A stretch of DNA of 64,000 bases from the NCBI RefSeq assembly GCF_029227915.1, contig NC_079880.1, positions 27,895,501-27,959,500 on the forward strand, given 5' to 3'. This document shows, piece by piece, positions 1 to 11,003 of the stretch. A model generated the notes under the pieces. That model ran no database searches and had not been told where the DNA came from. It saw only the letters and a list, made by a program, of their open reading frames with translations. Position numbers and translations under genes: made by a program. How positions within the stretch are numbered: the stretch's first letter is position 1; each line of letters starts with the position of its first letter. The stretch is from Hydractinia symbiolongicarpus (Eukaryota; Cnidaria; Hydrozoa; Anthoathecata; Hydractiniidae).

Positions 1-659
1 CTCATGGGCTTTAGTGGTAAAATAATGATTTAAAAAATCGTTCTGGAAATGAGTTTACACCCTGGGTACTTTCTTTGTATACTTTTCACTATACGGGCCG
101 AGACCGGGATTTACGGGAAATCGCAGGTTTTCGTTTGCCGGCGATTAAACTTCTTTTATTCAGCGTCTCATCAAAAATGAAAACATTTTTGAAAACTACA
201 AGTCTCATGTGTTTTAGTGGTGAAAAAATAATTTAAAAAATCGTTCGGGAAATGAGTTTACTCCCTGGGTACTTTCTTTGTATACTTTTGACTATGCGGG
301 CCGAGTCCGGGGTTTACGGGAAATGGCGGGTTTTCGTTTGCCGGCGATTAAACTTCTTTTATTCAGCGTCTCATCAAAAATGAAAACATTTTTGAATACT
401 ACAAGTCTCAAGCGTTTTAGTGGTGAAAAAATAATTTAAAAAATCGTTCGGAAAATGAGTTTACTCCCTGGGTACTTTCTTTGTATACTTTTGACTATGC
501 GGGTCGAGTCCGGGGTTTACGGGAAATGGCGGGTTTTCGTTTGCCGGCGATTAAACTTCTTTTATTCAGCGTCTCATCAAAAATGAAAACATTTCTGAAA
601 ACTACAAGTCTCATGCGTTTTAGTGGTGAAAAAATAATTTAAAAAGTCGTTCGGGAAAA
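1..659. repeat. Partial monomer plus three monomers ending a preceding higher-order unit
   Basis: The monomers at 51, 254 and 457 match classes that precede the 13-monomer unit elsewhere. The one at 51 (accctggg, cttttcac, gccgagacc, catgtg) resembles the monomer at 19,720. The one at 254 (actatgcggg, aaatggc, caagcg) resembles 19,923. The one at 457 (gcgggtcgag, tttctgaaaac) resembles 20,331. The monomer that lies between the last two in L1 (20,127) is missing here. Confidence 0.75.
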
Positions 660-862
660 GAGTTTACTCATTGGGTACTTTCTTTGTATACTTTTGACTA
701 TACGGGCCGAGTCCGGGATTTACGGGAAACGGCGGGTTTTCGTTTGCCGGCGATTAAACTTCTTTTATTCAGCGTCTCATCAAAAATGAAAACATTTTTA
801 AAAACTACAAGTCTCATGGGCTTTAGTGGTGAAGTAATAATTTAAAAAATCGTTTGGGAAAT
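660..862 (+). repeat. Representative 203-bp monomer
   Basis: Shown as a type example, phased to start at gagtttac. By hand count it has 76 G+C of 203 bases and 11 CpG dinucleotides. In order: a T-rich stretch with gtatac and ctatac about 10 bp apart; a G-rich core with four GGG runs; ttttcgtttgccggcgatt; then tcagcgtctcatc; then A/T-rich DNA with AAAAA, AAAA, TTTTT and AAAAA tracts ending in ataatttaaaaaatcg. The phase is arbitrary because the array has no visible end. Confidence 0.95.
704..736 (+). other. Phased GGG ladder in the monomer core (possible G-quadruplex motif), type example
   Basis: GGG runs start at 704, 715, 724 and 734, giving spacings of 11, 9 and 10 bp and loops of 8, 6 and 7 bases. 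Short A/T-rich stretches (attta, aaa) fill most gaps. The same ladder is present in most monomers that carry acgggcc. Monomers with tacggcc or tataaggcc lose the first run. The first loop is one base over the common 7-base limit, so this is an extended G4 motif. It could equally be a nucleosome-phasing pattern. Confidence 0.5.
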
Positions 863-1208
863 GAGTTTACTCCCTGGGTACTTTCCTTGTATACTTTTGA
901 CTAAACGGGCCAAGTCCGGGATTTACGGGAAATCGCAGGTCTTCGTTTGCCGGCGATTAAACTTCTTTTATTCAGCGTCTCATCAAAAATGAGAACATTT
1001 TTGAAAACTACAAGTCTCATGCGTTTTAGTGGTGAAAAAATAATTTAAAAAATCGTTCTGGAAATGAGTTTACTCACAGGGTACTTTCTTTGTATACATT
1101 CGACTATAAGGCCAAGCCCGGGATTTACGGGAAATCGCGGGTTTTCGTTTGCCGGCGATTAAACCTCATTCATTAAGCGTCTCATCAAAAATGAAAACAT
1201 TTTTGAAA

Positions 1209-1231
1209 ACTACAAGTCTCAAGCTTGTAGT
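1209..1231. other. Perfect 8-bp inverted repeat with HindIII site in one monomer class, type example
   Basis: Arms actacaag and cttgtagt are exact reverse complements around a 7-base loop. Ordinary monomers read ctcatgcgttttag or ctcaagcgttttag here and lack the second arm. The class recurs about once per 13-23 monomers, for example near 2232, 3850, 7710, 12985, 21905, 25560, 28995, 37255 and 61075. Some copies have agactcaag in place of agtctcaag and keep the stem. Each such copy carries aagctt, so it would be visible as a HindIII site. Confidence 0.7.
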
Positions 1232-3296
1232 GGTGAAAAAATAATTTAAAAAATCGTTCGGAAAATGAGTTTACTTCCTGGGTACTTTCTTTGTATACTT
1301 TTGACTATACGGTCCGAGTCCGGGGTTTACGGGAAATGGCGGGTTTTCGTTTGCCGGCGATTAACCTTCTTTTATTCAGCGTCTCATCAAAAATGAAAAC
1401 ATTTTTGAAAACTACAAGTCTCATGCGTTTAAGTGGTGAAAGAATAATTTAACAAATCGTTCGGGAAATGAGTTTACTCCCTGGGTACTTTCTTTGTATA
1501 CTTTTGACTATACAGGCCAAGCCCGGGATTTACGGGAAATCACGGGTTTTCGTTTGCCGGCGATTAAACTTCTTTTATTCAGCGTCTCATCAAACATGAA
1601 AACATTTTTAAAAACTACAAGTCTCATGGGCTTTAGTGGTGAAATAATAATTTAAAAAATCGTTCGGGAAATGAGTTTACACCCTGGGTACTTTCTTTGT
1701 ATACTTTTCACTATACGGGCCGAGTCCCGGATTTACGGGAAATCGCAGGTTTTCGTTTGCCGGCGATTAAACTTCTTTTATTCAGCGTCTCATCAAAAAT
1801 GAAAACTTTTTTGAAAACTACAAGTCTCATGCGTTTTAGTGGTGAAAAAAATAATTTAAAAAATCGTTCGGGTAATGAGTTTACTCCCTGGGTACTTTCT
1901 TTATATACTTTTGACTATACTGGCCAAGCCCGGGATTTACGGGAAATCGCGGGTTTTCGTTTGCCGGCGATTAAACTTCTTTTATTCAGCGTCTCATCAA
2001 AAATGAAAATTTTTTTGAAAACTACAAGTCTTATGCGTTTTGGTGGTGAAAAAATAATTTAAAAAATCGTTCTGGAAATGAGTTTACTCACAGGGTACTT
2101 TCTTTGTATACATTCGACTATACGGCCAAGCCCGGGATTTACGGGAAATCGCGGGTTTTCGTTTGCCGGCGATTAAACCTCTTTCATTAAGCGTCTCATC
2201 AAAAATGAAAACATTTTTGAAAACTACAAGACTCAAGCTTGTAGTAGTGAAAAAATAATTTAAAAAATCGTTCGGAAAATGAGTTTACTCCCTGGGTACT
2301 CTCTTTGTATACTTTTGACTATACGGGCCGAGTCCGTGGTTTACGGGAAATGGCCGGTTTTCATGTGCCACCGATTAAACTTCTTTTATTCAGCGTCTCA
2401 TCAAAAATGAAAACATTTTTGAAAACTACAAGTCTCATGCGTTTTAGTGGTAAAAAGATAATATAAAAAAACGTTTTGGAAATGAGTTTACTCACAGGGT
2501 ACTTTCTTTGTATACTTTTGACTATGCGGGCCGAGTCCGGGGTTTACGGGAAATGGCGGGTTTTCGTTTGCCGGCGATTAAACTTCTTTTATTCAGCGTC
2601 TCATCAAAAATGAAAACATTTTTGAATACTACAAGTCTCAAGCGTTTTAGTGGTGAAAAGATAATTTAAAAAATCGTTTTGAAAATGAGTTTACTCACAG
2701 GGTACTTTCTTTGCATACTTTTGACTATACGGGCCGAGTCCGGGGTTTACGGGAAATGGCCGGTTTTCGTTTGCCACCGATTAAACTTCTTTTATTCAGC
2801 GTCTCATCAAAAATGAAATCATTTTTGAAAACTACAAGTCTCATGCGTTTTAGTGGTAAAAAGATAATATAAAAAATCGTTTTGGAAATGAGTTTACTCA
2901 CAGGGTACTTTCTTTGTATACATTCGACTATACAGGCCAAGCCCGGGATTTACAGGGAAATCGCGGGTTTTGTTTTGCCGGCGATTAAACCACTTTCATT
3001 AAGCGTCTCATCAAAAATGAAAACATTTCTGAAAACTGCAAGTCTCATGCGTTTTAGTGGTGAAAAAATAATTTAAAAAATCGTTCTGGAAATGAGTTTA
3101 CTCACAGGGTACTTTCTTTGTATACATTCGACTATAAGGCCAAGCCCGGGATTTACGGGAAATCGCGGGTTTTTGTTTGCCGGCGATTAAACCTCATTCA
3201 TTAAGCGTCTCATCAAAAATGAAAACTTTTTTGAAAACTACAAGTCTCATGCGTTTTAGTGGTGAAAAGAATAATTTAAAAAATCGTTTGGGAAAT

Positions 3297-5933
3297 GAGT
3301 TTACTCACTGGGTACTTTCTTTGTATACTTTTGACTATACGGGCCGAGTCCGGGATTTACGGGAAACGGCGGGTTTTCGTTTGCCGGCGATTAAACTTCT
3401 TTTATTCAGCGTCTCATCAAAAATGAAAACATTTTTAAAAACTACAAGTCTCATGGGCTTTAGTGGTGAAGTAATAATTTAAAAAATCGTTTGGGAAATG
3501 AGTTTACTCCCTGGGTACTTTCCTTGTATACTTTTGACTAAACGGGCCAAGTCCGGGATTTACGGGAAATCGCAGGTCTTCGTTTGCCGGCGATTAAACT
3601 TCTTTTATTCAGCGTCTCATCAAAAATGAGAACATTTTTGAAAACTACAAGTCTCATGCGTTTTAGTGGTGAAAAAATAATTTAAAAAATCGTTCTGGAA
3701 ATGAGTTTACTCACAGGGTACTTTCTTTGTATACATTCGACTATAAGGCCAAGCCCGGGATTTACGGGAAATCGCGGGTTTTCGTTTGCCGGCGATTAAA
3801 CCTCATTCATTAAGCGTCTCATCAAAAATGAAAACATTTTTGAAAACTACAAGTCTCAAGCTTGTAGTGGTGAAAAAATAATTTAAAAAATCGTTCGGAA
3901 AATGAGTTTACTCCCTGGGTACTTTCTTTATATACTTTTGACTATACGGTCCGAGTCCGGGGTTTACGGGAAATGGCGGGTTTTCGTTTGCCGGCGATTA
4001 ACCTTCTTTTATTCAGCGTCTCATCAAAAATGAAATTATTTTTGAAAACTACAAGTCTCATGCGTTTAAGTGGTGAAAGAATAATTTAACAAATCGTTCG
4101 GGAAATGAGTTTACTCCCTGGGTACTTTCTTTGTATACTTTTGACTATACAGGCCAAGCCCGGGATTTACGGGAAATCACGGGTTTTCGTTTGCCGGCGA
4201 TTAAACTTCTTTTATTCAGCGTCTCATCAAACATGAAAACATTTTTAAAAACTACAAGTCTCATGGGCTTTAGTGGTGAAATAATAATTTAAAAAATCGT
4301 TCGGGAAATGAGTTTACACCCTGGGTACTTTCTTTGTATACTTTTCACTATACGGGCCGAGTCCCGGATTTACGGGAAATCGCAGGTTTTCGTTTGCCGG
4401 CGATTAAACTTCTTTTATTCAGCGTCTCATCAAAAATGAAAACTTTTTTGAAAACTACAAGTCTCATGCGTTTTAGTGGTGAAAAAAATAATTTAAAAAA
4501 TCGTTCGGGTAATGAGTTTACTCCCTGGGTACTTTCTTTATATACTTTTGACTATACTGGCCAAGCCCGGGATTTACGGGAAATCGCGGGTTTTCGTTTG
4601 CCGGCGATTAAACTTCTTTTATTCAGCGTCTCATCAAAAATGAAAATTTTTTTGAAAACTACAAGTCTTATGCGTTTTGGTGGTGAAAAAATAATTTAAA
4701 AAATCGTTCTGGAAATGAGTTTACTCACAGGGTACTTTCTTTGTATACATTCGACTATACGGCCAAGCCCGGGATTTACGGGAAATCGCGGGTTTTCGTT
4801 TGCCGGCGATTAAACCTCTTTCATTAAGCGTCTCATCAAAAATGAAAACATTTTTGAAAACTACAAGACTCAAGCTTGTAGTAGTGAAAAAATAATTTAA
4901 AAAATCGTTCGGAAAATGAGTTTACTCCCTGGGTACTCTCTTTGTATACTTTTGACTATACGGGCCGAGTCCGGGGTTTACGGGAAATGGCCGGTTTTCA
5001 TGTGCCACCGATTAAACTTCTTTTATTCAGCGTCTCATCAAAAATGAAAACATTTTTGAAAACTACAAGTCTCATGCGTTTTAGTGGTAAAAAGATAATA
5101 TAAAAAAACGTTTTGGAAATGAGTTTACTCACAGGGTACTTTCTTTGTATACTTTTGACTATGCGGGCCGAGTCCGGGGTTTACGGGAAATGGCGGGTTT
5201 TCGTTTGCCGGCGATTAAACTTCTTTTATTCAGCGTCTCATCAAAAATGAAAACATTTTTGAATACTACAAGTCTCAAGCGTTTTAGTGGTGAAAAGATA
5301 ATTTAAAAAATCGTTTTGAAAATGAGTTTACTCACAGGGTACTTTCTTTGCATACTTTTGACTATACGGGCCGAGTCCGGGGTTTACGGGAAATGGCCGG
5401 TTTTCGTTTGCCACCGATTAAACTTCTTTTATTCAGCGTCTCATCAAAAATGAAATCATTTTTGAAAACTACAAGTCTCATGCGTTTTAGTGGTAAAAAG
5501 ATAATATAAAAAATCGTTTTGGAAATGAGTTTACTCACAGGGTACTTTCTTTGTATACATTCGACTATACAGGCCAAGCCCGGGATTTACAGGGAAATCG
5601 CGGGTTTTGTTTTGCCGGCGATTAAACCACTTTCATTAAGCGTCTCATCAAAAATGAAAACATTTCTGAAAACTACAAGTCTCATGCGTTTTAGTGGTGA
5701 AAAAATAATTTAAAAAATCGTTCGGGAAATGAGTTTACTCCCTGGGTAGTTTCTTTGTATACTTTTGACTATGCGGGTCGAGTCCGGGGTTTACGGGAAA
5801 TGGCGGGTTTTCGTTTGCCGGCGATTAAACTTTTTTTATTCAGCGTCTCATCAAAAATGAAAACATTTCTGAAAACTACAAGTCTCATGCGTTTTAGTGG
5901 TGAAAAAATAATTTAAAAAGTCGTTCGGGAAAT
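3297..5933. repeat. 13-monomer higher-order repeat, copy A2 (2,637 bp)
   Basis: Nearly identical to A1, with the same 13 monomers in the same order and every landmark shifted by 2,637. The last monomer (5,731) is the gcgggtcgag class seen at 457, not the chimeric tataaggcc monomer that ends A1. The A1/A2 junction was therefore altered in one lineage. Small private differences include gaaattatt at about 4,033 for gaaaacatt. Confidence 0.88.
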
Positions 5934-6946
5934 GAGTTTACTCATTGCGTACTTTCTTTGTATACTTTTGACTATACGGGCCGAGTCCGAGATTTACGGG
6001 AAACGGCGGGTTTTCGTTTGCCGGCGATTAAACTTCTTTTATTCAGCGTCTCATCAAAAATGAAAACATTTTTAAAAACTACAAGTCTCATGGGCTTTAG
6101 TGGTGAAGTAATAATTTAAAAAATCGTTTGGGAAATGAGTTTACTCCCTGGGTACTTTCCTTGTATACTTTTGACTAAACGGGCCAAGTCCGGGATTTAC
6201 GGGAAATCGCAGGTCTTCGTTTGCCGGCGATTAAACTTCTTTTATTCAGCGTCTCATCAAAAATGAGAACATTTTTGAAAACTACAAGTCTCATGCGTTT
6301 TAGTGGTGAAAAAATAATTTAAAAAATCGTTCTTGAAATGAGTTTACTCACAGGGTACTTTCTTTGTATACATTCGACTATAAGGCCAAGCCCGGGATTT
6401 ACGGGAAATCGCGGGTTTTCGTTTGCCGGCGATTAAACCTCATTCATTAAGCGTCTCATCAAAAATGAAAACATTTTTGAAAACTACAAGTCTCATGTTT
6501 GTAGTGGTGAAAAAATAATTTAAAAAATCGTTCGGAAAATGAGTTTACTCCCTGGGTACTTTCTTTGTATACTTTTGACTATACGGTCCGAGTCCGGGGT
6601 TTACGGGAAATGGCGGGTTTTCGTTTGCCGGCGATTAACCTTCTTTTATTCAGCGTCTCATCAAAAATGAAAACATTTTTGAAAACTACAAGTCTCATGC
6701 GTTTTAGTGGTGAAAGAATAATTTAACAAATCGTTCGGGAAATGAGTTTACTCCCTGGGTACTTTCTTTGTATACTTTTGACTATACAGGCCAAGCCCGG
6801 GATTTACGGGAAATCACGGGTTTTCGTTTGCCGGCGATTAAACTTCTTTTATTCAGCGTCTCATCAAACATGAAAACATTTTTAAAAACTACAAGTCTCA
6901 TGGGCTTTAGTGGTGAAATAATAATTTAAAAAATCGTTCGGGAAAT

Positions 6947-7353
6947 GAGTTTACACCCTGGGTACTTTCTTTGTATACTTTTCACTATACGGGCCGAGTC
7001 CCGGATTTACGGGAAATCGCAGGTTTTCGTTTGCCGGCGATTAAACTTCTTTTATTCAGCGTCTCATCAAACCTGAAAACATTTTTAAAAACTACAAGTC
7101 TCATGGGCTTTAGTGGTGAAATAATAATTTAAAAAATCGTTCGGGAAATGAGTTTACACCCTGGGTACTTTCTTTGTATACTTTTCACTATACGGGCCGA
7201 GTCCCGGATTTACGGGAAATCGCAGGTTTTCGTTTGCCGGCGATTAAACTTCTTTTATTCAGCGTCTCATCAAAAATGAAAACTTTTTTGAAAACTACAA
7301 GTCTCATGCGTTTTAGTGGTGAAAAAAATAATTTAAAAAATCGTTCGGGTAAT
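6947..7353. repeat. Single-monomer tandem duplication inside A3
   Basis: The monomers at 6,947 and 7,150 both begin with the accctggg, cttttcac, gtcccggat class. The first ends like its left-hand neighbour (caaacctgaaaac, aaaaac, catgggc) and the second ends normally (gaaaacttttttg). A chimera followed by the intact class is the expected product of unequal exchange one monomer out of register. Confidence 0.8.
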
Positions 7354-7757
7354 GAGTTTACTCCCTGGGTACTTTCTTTATATACTTTTGACTATACTGG
7401 CCAAGCCCGGGATTTACGGGAAATCGCGGGTTTTCGTTTGCCGGCGATTAAACTTCTTTTATTCAGCGTCTCATCAAAAATGAAAATTTTTTTGAAAACT
7501 ACAAGTCTTATGCGTTTTGGTGGTGAAAAAATAATTTAAAAAATCGTTCTGGAAATGAGTTTACTCACAGGGTACTTTCTTTGTATACATTCGACTATAC
7601 GGCCAAGCCCGAGATTTACGGGAAATCGCGGGTTTTCGTTTGCCGGCGATTAAACCTCTTTCATTAAGCGTCTCATCAAAAATGAAAACATTTTTGAAAA
7701 CTACAAGACTCAAGCTTGTAGTAGTGAAAAAATAATTTAAAAAATCGTTCGGAAAAT

Positions 7758-7960
7758 GAGTTTACTCCCTGGGTACTCTCTTTGTATACTTTTGACTATA
7801 CGGGCCGAGTCCGGGGTTTACGGGAAATGGCCGGTTTTCGTTTGCCACCGATTAAACTTCTTTTATTCAGCGTCTCATCAAAAATGAAAACATTTTTGAA
7901 AACTACAAGTCTCATGCGTTTTAGTGGTAAAAAGATAATATAAAAAAACGTTTTGGAAAT
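7758..7960. repeat. Chimeric monomer marking a two-monomer deletion in A3
   Basis: The left part (ggtactctctttg) matches the class at 2,281 and 4,918. The right part matches the class at 2,687 and 5,324 (tcgtttgccaccg). The two monomers between those classes in A1 and A2 are absent. The fused class recurs at 15,259, 19,111, 21,951, 27,024 and 50,237, so the chimera was copied onward as an established member. Confidence 0.75.
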
Positions 7961-8164
7961 GAGTTTACTCACAGGGTACTTTCTTTGTATACATTCGACT
8001 ATACAGGCCAAGTCCGGGATTTACTGGGAAATCGCGGGTTTTGTTTTGCCGGCGATTAAACCACTTTCATTAGGCGTCTCATCAAAAATGAAAACATTTC
8101 TGAAAACTACAAGTCTCATGCGTTTTAGTGGTGAAATAAAAATTTAAAAAATCGTTCGGGAAAT

Positions 8165-11003
8165 GAGTTTACTCCCTGGGTACTTTCTTTGTATACTTTT
8201 GACTATACATTCCAAGCCCGGGATTTACGGGAAATCGCTGGTTTTCGTTTGCCGGCGATTAAACTTCTTTTATTCAGCGTCTCATCAAAAATGAAAACAT
8301 TTTTAAAAACTACAAGTCTCATGGGTTTTAGTGGTGAAATAATAATTTAAAAACTCGTTCTGGAAATGAGTTTACACCCTGGGTACTTTCTTTGTATACT
8401 TTTCACTATACGGGCCGAGACCGGGATTTACGGGAAATCGCAGGTTTTCGTTTTGCGGCGATTAAACTTCTTTTATTCAGCGTCTCATCAAAAATGAAAA
8501 CATTTTTGAAAACTAAAGTCTCATGCGTTTTAGTGGTGAAAAAATAATTTAAAAAATCGTTCGGGAAATGAGTTTACTCCCTGGGTACTTTCTTTGTATA
8601 CTTTTGACTATGTGGGCCGAGTCCGGGGTTTACGGGAAATGGCGGGTTTTCGTTTGCCGGCGATTAAACTTCTTTTATTCAGCGTCTCATCAAAAATGAA
8701 AACATTTTTGAAAACTACAAGTCTCAAGCGTTTTAGTGGTGAAAAGATAATTTAAAAAATCGTTTTGAAAATGAGTTTACTCACAGGGTACTTTCTTTGT
8801 ATACATTCGACTATACGGGCCAAGCCCGGGATTTACGGAAAATCGCGGGTTTTCGTTTGCCGGCGATTAAACCACTTTCATTAAGCGTCTCATCAAAAAT
8901 GAAAACATTTCTGAAAACTACAAGTCTCATGCGTTTTAGTGGTGAAAAAATAATTTAAAAAGTCGTTCGGGAAATGAGTTTACTTACTGGGTACTTTCTT
9001 TGTATACTTTTGACTATACGGGCCGAGTCCGGGATTTACGGGAAATGGCGGGTTTTCGTTTGCCGGCGATTAAACTTCTTTTATTCAACGTCTCATCAAA
9101 AATGAAAACATTTTTAAAAACTACAAGTCTCATGGGCTTTAGTGGTGAAGTAATAATTTAAAAAATCGTTCGGGAAATGAGTTTACTCCCTGGGGACTTT
9201 CCTTGTATAATTTTGACTATACGGGCCGAGTCCGGGATTTACGGGAAATCGCAGGTTTTCGTTTGCCGGCGATTAAACTTCTTTTATTCAGCGTCTCATC
9301 AAAAATGAGAACATTTTTAAAAACTACCAGTCTCATGCGTTTTAGTGGTGAAAAAATAATTTAAAAAATCGTTCGGAAAATGAGTTTACTCCCTGCGTAC
9401 TTTCTTTATATACTTTTGACTATGCGGGCCGAGTCCGGGGTTTACGGGAAATCGCAGGTTTTCGTTTTGCGGCGATTAAACTTCTTTTATTCAGCGTCTC
9501 ATCAAAAATGAAAACATTTTTGAAAACTAAAGTCTCATGCGTTTTAGTGGTGAAAAAATAATTTAAAAAATCGTTCGGGAAATGAGTTTACTCCCTGGGT
9601 ACTTTCTTTGTATACTTTTGACTATGTGGGCCGAGTCCGGGGTTTACGGGAAATGGCGGGTTTTCGTTTGCCGGCGATTAAACTTCTTTTATTCAGCGTC
9701 TCATCAAAAATGAAAACATTTTTGAAAACTACAAGTCTCAAGCGTTTTAGTGGTGAAAAGATAATTTAAAAAATCGTTTTGAAAATGAGTTTACTCACAG
9801 GGTACTTTCTTTGTATACTTTTCACTATACGGGCCGAGACCGGGATTTACGGGAAATCGCAGGTTTTCGTTTTGCGGCGATTAAACTTCTTTTATTCAGC
9901 GTCTCATCAAAAATGAAAACATTTTTGAAAACTAAAGTCTCATGCGTTTTAGTGGTGAAAAAATAATTTAAAAAATCGTTCGGGAAATGAGTTTACTCCC
10001 TGGGTACTTTCTTTGTATACTTTTGACTATGTGGGCCGAGTCCGGGGTTTACGGGAAATGGCGGGTTTTCGTTTGCCGGCGATTAAACTTCTTTTATTCA
10101 GCGTCTCATCAAAAATGAAAACATTTTTGAACACTACAAGTCTCAAGCGTTTTAGTGGTGAAAAGATAATTTAAAAAATCGTTTTGAAAATGAGTTTACT
10201 CACAGCGTACTTTCTTTGTATACATTCGACTATACGGGCCAAGCCCGGGATTTACGGAAAATCGCGGGTTTTCGTTTGCCGGCGATTAAACCACTTTCAT
10301 TAAGCGTCTCATCAAAAATGAAAACATTTCTGAAAACTACAAGTCTCATGCGTTTTAGTGGTGAAAAAATAATTTAAAAAGTCGTTCGAGAAATGAGTTT
10401 ACTTACTGGGTACTTTCTTTGTATACTTTTGACTATACGGGCCGAGTCCGGGATTTACGGGAAATGGCGGGTTTTCGTTTGCCGGCGATTAAACTTCTTT
10501 TATTCAACGTCTCATCAAAAATGAAAACATTCTTAAAAACTACAAGTCTCATGGGCTTTAGTGGTGAAGTAATAATTTAAAAAATCGTTCGGGAAATGAG
10601 TTTACTCCCTGGGGACTTTCCTTGTATAATTTTGACTATACGGGCCGAGTCCGGGATTTACGGGAAATCGCAGGTTTTCGTTTGCCGGCGATTAAACTTC
10701 TTTTATTCAGCGTCTCATCAAAAATGAGAACATTTTTAAAAACTACCAGTCTCATGCGTTTTAGTGGTGAAAAAATAATTTAAAAAATCGTTCGGGAAAT
10801 GAGTTTACTCCCTGCGTACTTTCTTTATATACTTTTGACTATGCGGGCCGAGTCCGGGGTTTACGGGAAATGGCGGGTTTTCGTTTGCCGGCGATTAAAC
10901 TTCTTTTATTCAGCGTCTCATCAAAAATGAAAACATTTTTGAAAACTACAAGTCTCAAGCGTTTTAGTGGTGAAAAGATAATATAAAAAATCGTTTTGAA
11001 AAT
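8165..11003. repeat. 7-monomer (1,419 bp) tandem duplication with inner two-monomer copies
   Basis: Monomers at 8,368, 8,570, 8,773, 8,976 and 9,179 reappear 1,419 bp later at 9,787, 9,989, 10,192, 10,395 and 10,598. Shared markers include ttcgttttgcgg, a 2-base-short gaaaactaaagtc, actatgtggg, ttcaacg and ctggggactttcc. Monomers at 9,381 and 9,787 are chimeras whose second halves copy the ttttgcgg/actaaag class, so the pair at 8,368-8,772 is present three times. The monomer at 8,165 (tacattcc) is a lead-in. Confidence 0.8.

Larger units (their letters stand above)
660..3296. repeat. 13-monomer higher-order repeat, copy A1 (2,637 bp)
   Basis: Thirteen distinguishable monomers run from the gggaaacggc class at 660 to the monomer at 3,094. 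The same order returns exactly 2,637 bp later. Members include the actaaacggg/gagaac class at 863, the tataaggcc/caagcttgtag class at 1,066, the gattaacc class at 1,267, the caaacatg class at 1,470, and the pair at 1,673 and 1,877 where one extra A lets an open frame run through two monomers. The last monomer (3,094) looks chimeric: it starts as the tataaggcc class and ends gaaaacttttttg. Confidence 0.88.
5934..8164. repeat. 13-monomer higher-order repeat, copy A3, rearranged
   Basis: Starts in register with A1 and A2 (gggaaacggc monomer at 5,934). It then gains one monomer at 6,947 and loses two monomers near 7,758, so the offset to A2 changes from 2,637 to 2,840 and then to 2,434. It ends in a monomer at 7,961 with tactgggaaatcgc and gaaataaaaattt, which leads out of the A-type repeats into the next block. 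Confidence 0.85.

Noticed and set aside
241-260. Pol III B-box-like sequence at cgttcggg, suggesting a tRNA-derived repeat
   Set aside because: The match to the B-box consensus fails after the first five bases, and there is no A box at a proper distance and no cloverleaf.
481-500. Promoter-like tttgtatac and TATA-like motifs in every monomer
   Set aside because: Short A/T motifs are expected in such A/T-rich DNA, and there is no gene for them to serve. Transcription cannot be judged from sequence alone.
3120-3150. CENP-B box-like match (ttcg followed by cggg) in cattcgactatacggg monomers
   Set aside because: The spacer between ttcg and cggg is 6 bases where the CENP-B box needs 7, and the required A is not in place. 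No monomer class I checked meets the consensus.
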